Below are positions 1 to 7,947 of a stretch of 64,000 bases of DNA, piece after piece. Under the pieces are notes generated by a model. It was not told where the DNA came from and ran no database searches. It was given only the letters and a program-made list of their open reading frames with translations. Position numbers and translations under genes: made by a program. The first letter of the stretch is position 1. Every line of letters begins with the position of its first letter. The stretch is from Spirochaetota bacterium (GTDB lineage: Bacteria; Spirochaetota; Spirochaetia; Sphaerochaetales; Sphaerochaetaceae), in the NCBI GenBank assembly GCA_023401595.1, contig JAEXDQ010000043.1, positions 1 to 64,000 of the forward strand, written 5' to 3'.

Positions 1-127
1 TGGTCCTCTCTTTGTTGTTGTTTGGTAACTTGACAATAGTAGAGTTCCATTCCCTTTTTTCTATACCTTTTCTTTCTTATTGACTTTTTCTCTTCTCTTC
101 ATCCCCCAGATTTCTGCATAGAGCCAT

Positions 128-868
128 AATTTTTGCGACGGCGTAGCCGAAGCCATGATGAAGATGGTCTCAGGTATCATGCAGTACGCGCCGATCGGCG
201 TCCTCGCCCTTGTGGCGGAGGTCTTCGCCAAGAACGGCTCAAAGGTCGTCGGTTCCCTCGGCGTCGTGACGCTGGCCTGTTTCGTCGGGTATACTATCCA
301 TGTCTGCCTGGTCTATCTGGGGCTGATCAAGCTGAACGGGCTGAGTCTGAGGACCTATTTCAACGAGGCGAAGAACCCGTTCATCACCGCGTTCGTCACC
401 AGAAGTTCCAACGGTACTCTACCGGTAACCATGGAAGCGGCGGAAAACCTTGGGGTTCCCAAAGATATCTACTCCTTCTCTCTGCCGCTGGGCGCTACGA
501 TCAACATGGATGGAACGGCGATCTACCAGGGCGTCTGCGCGATCTTCATTGCGTTGACCGTCTGGGGGCATAATTTTTCCATCGGCCAGATGGGGACTAT
601 CGTCGTGACTGCGACGTTGGCGTCGATCGGGACCGCTGGCGTGCCCGGTGCGGGAGCTATCATGCTGCTGATGGTCCTGGACGCCGTGGGGCTGCCGGTC
701 GTCGAGGGGTCCGCGGTCGCGGGCGCGTACGCCATGATACTCGGTATCGACGCGATTCTCGACATGGGGCGTACCGCGTTGAACGTGACCGGTGATTTGA
801 CCTGTACCACGGTTGTCGCGAAATCCATGAAACAGCTCGACATGGACAAGTGGGCGGCGAAGAAATAG
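128..868 (+). pseudogene. 5'-truncated second copy of dicarboxylate/amino-acid:cation symporter
   Basis: This frame matches the C-terminal half of the intact symporter at 1371-2672; the match begins abruptly at base 128 (equivalent to 1935) and runs to the stop. The first in-frame ATG (155) corresponds to an internal Met-Met-Lys-Met of the full protein, so about 200 N-terminal residues and the first membrane helices are missing. The remaining half keeps the substrate-site signatures (TRSSNGTLP, INMDGTAIYQG, NVTGDLTC). Upstream bases 1-127 are T-rich, with no sign of the missing coding sequence. DNA identity to the intact copy is patchy: long near-identical blocks alternate with a diverged stretch around 290-360. 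I call it a pseudogene made by partial duplication or deletion; it is unlikely to form a working transporter alone. Confidence 0.8.
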
Positions 869-884
869 CGGCCGGACGATTTGC

Positions 885-949
885 GGCTGGAACAGAATCA
901 TTGTGGTCATGGCGGGAGGTCGTCCATGACATGGCAATCGGTTCCAGCC
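885..949. repeat. nested imperfect inverted repeat (about 65 nt)
   Basis: The outer arms 885-893 and 941-949 (ggctggaac / gttccagcc) are perfectly complementary. Inside them 900-903 pairs with 935-938, and 906-912 pairs with 924-930 (gtcatgg / ccatgac). Transcribed, this would fold into a long hairpin with internal bulges, 16 nt after the stop of the truncated symporter. There is no T tract, so it is not a standard intrinsic terminator; it could be an RNA-stabilising hairpin or a REP-like element. Confidence 0.5.
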
Positions 950-1370
950 ATACTTCCTCAAATCGTTGGTGAAGGACCATCGCCAAGACTGCCTCTGGAA
1001 ATAACCACCATTTCATCGGATCGGATAAAAGACCGGTTCGGGTGGGGGGCCGGAGGGGCGGCGGTGGTTCTTTTTTCGTTTTGCGGCATAGGGCTTGGAC
1101 ATGTCGGGGACGGGCGTTCAGGGAGAGAACCAAATGATAATTTCTTTTATTAATAATATAATTGGTTAATGTGACGCTAATTATGCATAATTGATAAATT
1201 ATTAGCGAAAAATTTACTTTATAGGTCACTGGTGCGCTCTTAAAATGAAAAACATGAAGGAAGCGAAGAAGCCGGGGCGAAATTTATTGAAATAAAAGGA
1301 GAGGAGCTGGGCATTTTTACATGGCTGACGGTTTCTTTTGTCCCTTCATCGTAAAACAAAAGGAGTGTAT
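950..1370. other. intergenic region and leader of the symporter gene
   Basis: No convincing gene is visible. Bases 1130-1230 are AT-rich and probably carry the promoter, though I cannot assign clear boxes. A purine-rich stretch near 1297-1308 (aaaggagaggag) precedes an ATG at 1321 that opens a 25-codon frame ending at 1398, overlapping the symporter start out of frame. It could be a leader peptide, but the evidence is only position and spacing. Confidence 0.35.
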
Positions 1371-2672
1371 ATGCCTAACAAAAATGATGCGCCAGTGAAG
1401 AAGGGCTGGCTCAGCTGGTATTTCAATTTCAACCTGCTGTACCGGATCCTCATCGGTCTGGTCCTTGGCGCGGTTCTGGGAATCATCTTCAAAGAAAAGA
1501 TTCTGTGGATCGCTCCGTTCGGTTCTCTGTTCGTCCGGTTGCTGAAGATGATCATGATGCCGATCATCCTCTCCACCCTGATCGTCGGCGCTTCGTCGGT
1601 CAGTCCCGCCAATCTCGGCAAGGTCGGTATCCGTGTTATCATTTTCTATTTGCTGACATCAGCTTTCGCCGTTGTAGTAGGATTGGCAGTAGGCTCCATC
1701 TTCCGTCCAAGCGCGGCGCTGGCTACGTTGGTGGCGGGTGCCGCGGGCAAAACCGCCGCGACACAGTCCTTGGCGAACACGTTGCTGAACATTATTCCTA
1801 CCAGCTTCGCCCAGGCTGTCGTCAATGAGAACATCCTTCCCGTGATTTTCTTCGCGCTGGTGTTCGGTATCGGTATTTCATATCTGAAGATTTCAACGGA
1901 TGAACGTGTCCGAAGCGCGGGAATGACGGTTTACAATTTTTGCGACGGCGTAGCCGAAGCCATGATGAAGATGGTCTCAGGTATCATGCAGTATGCGCCG
2001 ATCGGCGTCCTCGCCCTTGTGGCGGAGGTCTTCGCCAAGAACGGCTCAAAGGTCGTCGGTTCCCTCGGCGTTGTGACGCTGGCCTGTTTCGTCGGGTACG
2101 CGATCCACGTCTGTCTGATTTATCTTGGTATGATCAAACTAAGCAAACTGAGCTTGAAGACCTATTTCAGCGAAGCAAAGAACCCGTTCATCACCGCGTT
2201 CGTCACCAGAAGTTCCAATGGAACGCTTCCAGTGACCATGGAGGCGGCGGAGAATCTTGGTTGTCCCAAGGATATCTACTCCTTCTCGCTACCGCTGGGC
2301 GCTACGATCAACATGGACGGAACGGCGATCTACCAAGGCGTCTGTGCGATCTTCATTGCGTTGACCGTCTGGGGACACAATTTTTCCATCGGCCAGATGG
2401 GGACTATCGTCGTGACTGCGACGTTGGCGTCGATCGGGACCGCTGGTGTGCCTGGTGCGGGAGCTATCATGTTGCTGATGGTTCTTGATTCCGTAGGTTT
2501 GCCGGTCGTCGAAGGTTCCGCTGTTGCGGGCGCGTACGCCATGATACTCGGTATCGACGCGATTCTCGACATGGGGCGTACCGCGTTGAACGTGACCGGT
2601 GATTTGACCTGTACCGTCGTCGTCGCAAAGATGATGAAACAACTTGATATGGGCAAATGGGAAAAGAAATAG
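1371..2672 (+). CDS. dicarboxylate/amino-acid:cation symporter (DAACS family)
   Basis: A 433-residue membrane carrier expected to import glutamate, aspartate or C4-dicarboxylates with Na+ or H+ across the inner membrane. The length and multiple hydrophobic helices fit the family. Visible family marks are the serine-rich hairpin TRSSNGTLP, the INMDGTAIYQG helix break and the late NVTGDLTC motif that lines the substrate site. The start is set at ATG 1371 because aaaggag lies 7 bases upstream; a longer frame from TTG 1338 lacks a good ribosome site. Substrate cannot be told from sequence by eye. It stands alone, with a truncated near-copy just upstream. Confidence 0.92.
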   Translation: MPNKNDAPVKKGWLSWYFNFNLLYRILIGLVLGAVLGIIFKEKILWIAPFGSLFVRLLKMIMMPIILSTLIVGASSVSPANLGKVGIRVIIFYLLTSAFAVVVGLAVGSIFRPSAALATLVAGAAGKTAATQSLANTLLNIIPTSFAQAVVNENILPVIFFALVFGIGISYLKISTDERVRSAGMTVYNFCDGVAEAMMKMVSGIMQYAPIGVLALVAEVFAKNGSKVVGSLGVVTLACFVGYAIHVCLIYLGMIKLSKLSLKTYFSEAKNPFITAFVTRSSNGTLPVTMEAAENLGCPKDIYSFSLPLGATINMDGTAIYQGVCAIFIALTVWGHNFSIGQMGTIVVTATLASIGTAGVPGAGAIMLLMVLDSVGLPVVEGSAVAGAYAMILGIDAILDMGRTALNVTGDLTCTVVVAKMMKQLDMGKWEKK

Positions 2673-2769
2673 CTACAAGAAGCTTACTGTTATCGATATG
2701 ACGTATGGAGGGCGTCGTTGTATGCGGCGACCCCCATGTATATTTTCGACAAGACGGGCCGTCGGGGCT

Positions 2770-2787
2770 GCCCCCCTCTTGGGGGGC
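2770..2787. repeat. perfect GC-rich hairpin
   Basis: Seven base pairs (gcccccc / ggggggc) close a four-base tctt loop, in the 273-bp gap between the converging symporter and PH-like genes. No T-run follows on either strand, so termination is possible but not shown. Confidence 0.4.
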
Positions 2788-2945
2788 GATGGAACGAGGT
2801 AGTGCGGGCCGACCGGCAAGGCCGACAGGATGGGCCGACCCCTTGGGCCGGTAGGGCAGGTTAGCATTTTGAGCCAGTGGAACGAACCGGATCAATGGTC
2901 AGAATAAAGTGTTTGGGGTGGCATGAGAACGGCGGGGACGCGGTA

Positions 2946-3347
2946 CTATTCGTCGAATTCCTTGATCGGTTGGTCGAGCGCCCAGTTGAATAGATCCAGC
3001 ACTCTTCTGGATACCGCCGTCAGTACGTAGTGCGCCCCCGTGGAGGTCTTGAATTCTATTGAGGACGCGAAGAGTTTCTTTGTTGCGGAGTGTTCGGTTA
3101 TGTCGTTTCTTGGAATGATGTCGATGTCCGATGGGGAACCGATATGATTGCCTATGATGATTACCCGGCTATCGGTCACCGCCAACAGCCTGCGCAGCCC
3201 CTCCATCACCCCGGTGGCAAAACAGTTGAGCGGTTCTCCGGTATACAACACCTGGCTCAGCGGTTTAAGTTCTCGCCGCAGACCATAGAGATCATATACA
3301 TACAGCTCCTTCATCCGTTGGACGATATGGTCGCGGTTTCCTGACAT
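2946..3347 (-). CDS. small protein with YokE-like PH domain
   Basis: A 133-residue soluble protein. The middle has the spacing of bacterial PH-like domains of the YokE type: an LYTGEPLNCFATG strand pair, then GLRRLLAVTDSRVIII, then alternating short strands ending in an amphipathic helix (VLDLFNWALDQP). These domains usually occur in proteins of unknown role. The start is set at ATG 3347, which has aaggaga 6-7 bases upstream; the frame continues 16 codons further up without a ribosome site. It is divergent from the racemase gene. The family is assigned from pattern, and no function can be proposed. Confidence 0.6.
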   Translation of the reverse strand: MSGNRDHIVQRMKELYVYDLYGLRRELKPLSQVLYTGEPLNCFATGVMEGLRRLLAVTDSRVIIIGNHIGSPSDIDIIPRNDITEHSATKKLFASSIEFKTSTGAHYVLTAVSRRVLDLFNWALDQPIKEFDE

Positions 3348-3405
3348 GCGTCTCTCCTTGACATCGATGATATCACGTGGAATCTGCGCCCGCAACAGAT
3401 AAGAT

Positions 3406-3435
3406 TTTACATGTCCGGAACTGCTATGTTACAAT
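3406..3435 (+). promoter_or_regulatory. candidate sigma-70 promoter for the racemase gene
   Basis: TTTACA (3406-3411) and TACAAT (3430-3435) are separated by 18 bases. The expected transcription start near 3442 lies about 25 bases before the ATG at 3467. Confidence 0.55.
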
Positions 3436-3466
3436 CTGAACGAGAGTTGTGAGAAAGAGGTGCCCG

Positions 3467-4216
3467 ATGGACAATGCGATTGGAATCATTGGTGGCGTTG
3501 GTCCTTACGCTGGGATTGACCTGGTGAAGAAGGTCTTCGATCATACGAATGCTCGAAGCGATCAGGAGCATATCACCCTCTACCTGGCCTCCTGCCCTTC
3601 CTTGATAGCCGACAGGACCGAGTATCTGCTCCACGGAGGCGTCAACCCTGCGGGCGGAATGTATGTCTGTTTTGAAAAGCTCGTGCAATGCGGGGCGAAC
3701 ACGATAGCCGTGGCCTGCAATACGGCGCATGCCCCTGGAATCCTCTCCGTCATGATGGAGGCGGCCTCGGTGGAGCATCCGCAAGTACGGTTCATCAATA
3801 TGATCGAGGAAACCTGCCTGTACCTTGAACGTCTGTTTCCCCAAGGTGGGAAAATAGGATTGCTGGCTACCGTCGGAACGTACATGACGGGCGTTTATCA
3901 GGACTATCTCAGCCATCACCCACAGTTTGAATTGGTGGAACCGTCCCTCGAAGGGCAAAGAAGGCTTCATGCCGCTATCTATGACACAGGGTACGGCGTC
4001 AAAGCCAAATTCCCGGTGTCGGGGGAGGCGCGGGCCGTCCTGTTGGACGAATCAATGCGCCTGCTGGAACGGAATGTCGTCGCCATGATCCTCGGCTGCA
4101 CTGAGCTGCCTTTGGCGTTGAAGGACGATATGCTTCCCTGTGAACTTGTGGATCCCACGGACTGCGCCGCCCGTGCGTTGGTGTTGGCGGCCGCGCCCGA
4201 GAAATTCAAGGAATAG
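3467..4216 (+). CDS. aspartate/glutamate racemase family protein
   Basis: A 249-residue cofactor-independent racemase of the Asp/Glu racemase fold. The N-terminus carries the AIGIIGGVGPYAG substrate loop. The two catalytic cysteines expected of the family are visible in VACNTAHA (near residue 85) and ILGCTEL (near residue 210). Family members interconvert D- and L-aspartate or glutamate, or related amino acids; the long N-terminal GGVGP form resembles aspartate racemase more than MurI. The start ATG 3467 follows aaagagg. A gene for an acidic amino-acid transporter nearby (1371-2672) is compatible with acidic amino-acid use, but they are not in one operon. Confidence 0.85.
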   Translation: MDNAIGIIGGVGPYAGIDLVKKVFDHTNARSDQEHITLYLASCPSLIADRTEYLLHGGVNPAGGMYVCFEKLVQCGANTIAVACNTAHAPGILSVMMEAASVEHPQVRFINMIEETCLYLERLFPQGGKIGLLATVGTYMTGVYQDYLSHHPQFELVEPSLEGQRRLHAAIYDTGYGVKAKFPVSGEARAVLLDESMRLLERNVVAMILGCTELPLALKDDMLPCELVDPTDCAARALVLAAAPEKFKE

Positions 4217-4454
4217 CGAGACGGTTCCACGAGACTTCCGCCTTGCATGGGGGAACCAGCGCCGTCTTTCACAGTAGTTGCGGCGGGTTGCGGCGGGGGC
4301 GTATTCGTCGATACGGGATATCCCGCTTGGAACGATACGCAATGGTATGGAACGGATTGTTTCCGCTTGCAATTACCCCCTGTTCTCGGTGATACTGAGA
4401 TGGAAGGCGTACCGCATGGTACGTCGCGATTTCATATGATGTTCTGGAGCTGGT

Positions 4455-5453
4455 ATGGAGACGTTGCGGTGGGGAATCCTAGGGACTGCGAAAATCGCAA
4501 GGAACAGCATCATCCCTGCGTTGAGGCAGACGGATTATTGTGAATTGACCGCTATCGCGTCAAGGGACGCCGGGCGGGCGGAGGAAGTCGCCCGCGATAT
4601 GGAAATTCCCAAGGCATACGGCTCCTATGAGGAATTGCTGGACGATTCTGACATTGACGTCGTGTACCTGCCGTTGCCGAATCATCTCCATGTCGAATGG
4701 ATTGAGAAGGCCGTCATGGCCGGCAAGCATGTCTTGTGCGAAAAGCCTTTGGCGTTGCGGTCAGCCGATATCCAGCGGTTGATCGAGCTTCGGGAACGGA
4801 CCGGCAGACTGATCGGCGAAGCCTACGTGGTACTGCATCAGCCGCGTCTGCGGGATCTCAAGGAACTGCTCGAATCGGGGGAGATCGGACGGCTTCAGAG
4901 CGTGGACGGTTGCTTTTTCCTTGACAACAGGGATCCCGAGAACATCAGGAACAAGTACCAGGAAGGCGGCGGCGGATTATGGGACATCGGCGTCTATCCT
5001 ATCGTCTGCGGCCGTTGGATGTTCGGGTGCGAGCCTACGCGCGTCGCCTGCGTCTTGACGATGGACGAAGTGTTCGGCGTCGACCGCCTCGCTTCCGGCG
5101 TCATGGAGTTTCCCGGCGGCGGTCAGCTTACGTTCAGTTGCGGGACGCGGAATCCCCGGCATACCTGCCTGACCCTTTTCACCGACACCCACCGGGTCGA
5201 AGTCCTTTCCCCGTTCAGCACCGACCCTGCGTTGAAGAGCGATTTCGAGCTGTACGACGGCAATGTGCTATCCTCGACCCGCGTCTACAGCTTCCTGCCG
5301 TCGGACCAGTATGCGCTGGAATGCGACCATTTTGTTGAAAGCATTGAAACCGGGACCCCGTATGCGGGCTCCCTTGAACATTCGTTGGAGAATACAAGAG
5401 TCATGGAGGCCCTGTTCCGTTCCGCCAGGAGCGGGAGATGGGAGGAGGTATAG
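4455..5453 (+). CDS. Gfo/Idh/MocA family oxidoreductase
   Basis: A 332-residue NAD(P)-dependent dehydrogenase of the sugar/inositol oxidoreductase family. The N-terminal Rossmann domain starts with WGILGTAKIA, a variant of the usual GxGxxA. The CEKPLAL motif with the conserved Lys lies near residue 95, and the C-terminal domain carries GGGGLWDIGVYPI. The substrate is unknown. It is first in a tightly packed run: its stop is 4 bases before thrH, and the series continues through the ECF transporter genes to 10845. Its link with the transporter is by position only. Confidence 0.85.
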   Translation: METLRWGILGTAKIARNSIIPALRQTDYCELTAIASRDAGRAEEVARDMEIPKAYGSYEELLDDSDIDVVYLPLPNHLHVEWIEKAVMAGKHVLCEKPLALRSADIQRLIELRERTGRLIGEAYVVLHQPRLRDLKELLESGEIGRLQSVDGCFFLDNRDPENIRNKYQEGGGGLWDIGVYPIVCGRWMFGCEPTRVACVLTMDEVFGVDRLASGVMEFPGGGQLTFSCGTRNPRHTCLTLFTDTHRVEVLSPFSTDPALKSDFELYDGNVLSSTRVYSFLPSDQYALECDHFVESIETGTPYAGSLEHSLENTRVMEALFRSARSGRWEEV

Positions 5454-5457
5454 CCCT

Positions 5458-6072
5458 ATGGACATCATCTGCTTGGACTTGGAAGGTGTGTTGATTCCTG
5501 AAATATGGATCAACGTCGCGGAGAAGACGGGAATTGAGAAGCTCCGGCTCACCACGCGTGAGGTTTCCGACTACGACGTGTTGATGCGCGGCCGTTTGAA
5601 GATATTGAAGGAACGCGGGTTGACGCTGGCGGATATCCAGGATGTGATCGGGACGATGGATCCGCTTCCGGGCGCCAAGGAGTTTCTTGAGAATCTGCGG
5701 AGCAAGACGCAGGTAGTGATCCTGTCCGACACGTTTTCCGAGTTCGCCCAGCCGATGATGCGGAAACTGGGGTGGCCCACGATCTTCTGCAACGATCTGC
5801 AGGTCGATTCCCAGGGGATGATCACCGACTACAGGATGCGCCAGTACGACGGCAAGAAGAAAGCTATCCTCGGCTTGCGCTCCATGGGGTTCAGGACCTT
5901 CGCCGCCGGAGACTCCTACAACGACCTCTCCATGATCCATACCGCCGACAGCGGGGCCCTGTTCAGGGCTCCCGCGAACATACTCGAGGAGGAGCCCGAC
6001 CTCCGTCTCGCCACCACCTATCAAGAGTTCATGGAGATCATCGACGACTTCTTGGAGGCTGGCAAGGCATGA
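5458..6072 (+). CDS. thrH: ThrH-type phosphoserine phosphatase / homoserine phosphotransferase
   Basis: 204 residues, the usual ThrH length. It is a HAD-superfamily enzyme: motif I is CLDLEGVL with the nucleophile Asp7 and the Glu9 that is characteristic of ThrH, motif II is ILSDTF, and motif IV is AAGDSYNDLSM. Characterised ThrH hydrolyses phosphoserine and can transfer the phosphate to homoserine, a precursor of threonine and methionine. A strong site (ggaggaggt) precedes the ATG. Its stop overlaps the next gene by four bases (ATGA), indicating translational coupling. Confidence 0.9.
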   Translation: MDIICLDLEGVLIPEIWINVAEKTGIEKLRLTTREVSDYDVLMRGRLKILKERGLTLADIQDVIGTMDPLPGAKEFLENLRSKTQVVILSDTFSEFAQPMMRKLGWPTIFCNDLQVDSQGMITDYRMRQYDGKKKAILGLRSMGFRTFAAGDSYNDLSMIHTADSGALFRAPANILEEEPDLRLATTYQEFMEIIDDFLEAGKA

Positions 6073-6371
6073 CAAAGCGGTCGAAGGTCAACGACAATGT
6101 ATTGGCGCTACGCAGGAAGGTCCGGTCCACGGTGTTCGCCGTGGTCGTACTGATCCTTTCCCTCGCTGCGGGGTTCACGATGCTCGCGATCGTCTGGGAC
6201 GGCCCCGTGTGGGTCGAGGTCCTGGTCGCCGCCATAGCCTCCGCGGTCGCGCTCGCCGTACTGTTCTTTACCTTCCGGTGGATGCGGATGATGCATCTTG
6301 AAGAACTCCGTGAGCAGGTGGACGCTCGGTTGTCCGGGGACGAGGACGGCAAAAGGAAGAGGGGACGCTGA
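6069..6371 (+). CDS. small two-helix membrane protein, unknown
   Basis: 100 residues. Two hydrophobic segments span roughly residues 18-38 and 44-67, followed by a charged tail (HLEELREQVDARL) ending in KRKRGR. The ATG overlaps the thrH stop and the gene is followed 15 bases later by the SAM-hydrolase gene. I recognise no family. The overlap on one side and short gap on the other make it a genuine operon member, perhaps a small accessory of the transport or phosphatase functions. Confidence 0.7.
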   Translation: MTKRSKVNDNVLALRRKVRSTVFAVVVLILSLAAGFTMLAIVWDGPVWVEVLVAAIASAVALAVLFFTFRWMRMMHLEELREQVDARLSGDEDGKRKRGR

Positions 6372-6386
6372 ACAAGGGGGCATATC

Positions 6387-7301
6387 ATGGATGAGAAGGT
6401 TTGTCAGGCGGAAGAACTGAAAGTCCGGCATCCTTGGACTGAGCGCCGGACCGTTGTGTTCATGAGTGATTTCGGTACGGGCGACGGAGCCGTCAGCGCC
6501 ATGCACGGCGTGGCCGATGAAGTCTGCCGCGACCTCAAGCTTGAGGATCTGACCCACGAAATACCTCAGTTCAATATCTGGGAGGCTTCGTATCGGCTGA
6601 TCCAGGCCATGACATACTGGGCTCCGGGGACCGTGTTCGTCTGTGTCGTGGATCCCGGTGTCGGCAGCGACCGCAAGAGCGTCGCGGTGCTGACATGTTC
6701 CGGACATGTGGTGGTGACTCCTGACAACGGGACGCTGACCCATGTCGCCAGACAGGTCGGTATCGTCGAGCGGCGGGAGATCAGCGAAGCGGTGAACCGG
6801 CTGAAGGACAGCCAGCGCAGCTATACCTTCCATGGGAGGGACGTTTACGCCTATACGGGAGCCCGGTTGGCCGCCGGAATCATTGGCTTCGACGACGTAG
6901 GCCGTCGGCTCGACAATCAGGTGATTCAGCTCGATGTGCAGGATTCCTGCCTCGACGGGGGACGGATAGTCGGAGCCATAGACATCCTGGACACCAGGTA
7001 CGGCAGTCTCTGGACGAATATTTCCGATTCCCTATTTTCCCGGCTGGGGGTACAATACGGGGAGATGGTCCGTGTGACCATTACCGACAAAGGGCGTATC
7101 GTCTATGGCTATGAGGTCAAGTATTGCAAGAACTTCACGGAAGTCGGCCGGGGGGAGGCCTTGCTGTACATCAACAGCCTGCTGAATGTCGGGGTGGCCG
7201 TCAACCAAGGGAGTTTTTCCGCGGAATACCGGATCGGGACCGGAGAAGGGTGGGTGATCACTTTGGAGAAGAGCGCCGGAGCCGCGTCCTCGTCAAAGTA
7301 G
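6387..7301 (+). CDS. SAM hydroxide adenosyltransferase / S-adenosylmethionine hydrolase family (DUF62)
   Basis: 304 residues. FMSDFGTGDGAVSAMHG near the N-terminus is the family's adenosine-binding Asp motif. Others are VVDPGVGSDRKSVAV, TPDNGTLTHV and FHGRDVYAY. Characterised members (DUF62, related to SalL and FlA) cleave SAM to adenosine and methionine using water activated by a conserved Asp-Arg-His set. A site aaggggg precedes the ATG. The gene sits directly before an ECF transporter S-component; the substrate of that transporter may therefore be related to adenosine, methionine or a nucleoside-like vitamin, which is only an inference from position. Confidence 0.88.
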   Translation: MDEKVCQAEELKVRHPWTERRTVVFMSDFGTGDGAVSAMHGVADEVCRDLKLEDLTHEIPQFNIWEASYRLIQAMTYWAPGTVFVCVVDPGVGSDRKSVAVLTCSGHVVVTPDNGTLTHVARQVGIVERREISEAVNRLKDSQRSYTFHGRDVYAYTGARLAAGIIGFDDVGRRLDNQVIQLDVQDSCLDGGRIVGAIDILDTRYGSLWTNISDSLFSRLGVQYGEMVRVTITDKGRIVYGYEVKYCKNFTEVGRGEALLYINSLLNVGVAVNQGSFSAEYRIGTGEGWVITLEKSAGAASSSK

Positions 7302-7358
7302 GAAAGCATATCCGTCCATCAGGCGGGCGGATCGATCAAGAGTTCAGGAGGTGGGAAT

Positions 7359-7934
7359 ATGGATCAGCAGAAATCCATGAAATTCGTCCAAATGGTAGTG
7401 GTAGTCGCCATCGGCGCCGCATTGTATGGTTTGGGGGGCTTGATAGGCATTCCCATTTTCGCCAACACCACGATCAAACCTGCCATGGCGATCCTTGCGT
7501 TGTTCGCGGGCGTGTATGGGCCGGTCGTCGGGTTCCTGGTAGGTTTCCTCGGACATTGGATCACCGACCTGTTCGCAGGTTGGGGCGTATGGTTCACCTG
7601 GGTGTTGGGCAGCGGTATCGTCGGCATCGTGATCGGCCTCTATCCCATGTTCACCGCGCACAAGCTCGACGAGGGAATTTTCGGTGGCAAGCAGGCGGGC
7701 ATCTTCATACTGCTCTCCTTCCTCGGCAACTTCGTCGGCTACTGTATCAGCGCATTGCTCGATTATTTCCTGTTCGCGGAGCCGCTGAACAAGGTAGTGA
7801 CACAGCAGCTGCTGATCGCCTTCGTCAATACGGTCGTGATCGCGATCCTTGGTTCCTTGCTGATGGTCCTGATCGCCCGTCGCAACAGGAACAACACCAA
7901 TCTGACCCTTGATGAGACGGTAGAACCAAAATAG
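7359..7934 (+). CDS. ECF transporter S-component, UPF0397 family
   Basis: A 191-residue integral membrane protein with about five or six hydrophobic helices. The N-terminal half (VVVAIGAALYGLGGLIGIP, KPAMAILALFAGVYGPVVGF, GHWITD) is typical of UPF0397 substrate-binding components of energy-coupling factor transporters. It would bind a small micronutrient and partner with the ATPase/EcfT fusion encoded 13 bases downstream. The ribosome site is aggaggtggg, 7-8 bases before the ATG. UPF0397 substrates are not firmly known; annotation as riboflavin transport is often propagated without proof. Confidence 0.85.
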   Translation: MDQQKSMKFVQMVVVVAIGAALYGLGGLIGIPIFANTTIKPAMAILALFAGVYGPVVGFLVGFLGHWITDLFAGWGVWFTWVLGSGIVGIVIGLYPMFTAHKLDEGIFGGKQAGIFILLSFLGNFVGYCISALLDYFLFAEPLNKVVTQQLLIAFVNTVVIAILGSLLMVLIARRNRNNTNLTLDETVEPK

Positions 7935-7947
7935 ACGCTGTTTCACG

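Noticed and set aside
30..67. TTGACA near the window start as promoter of the truncated symporter
   Set aside because: The nearest -10-like sequence (TATACC at 62) is 26 bases away, too far for a normal promoter.
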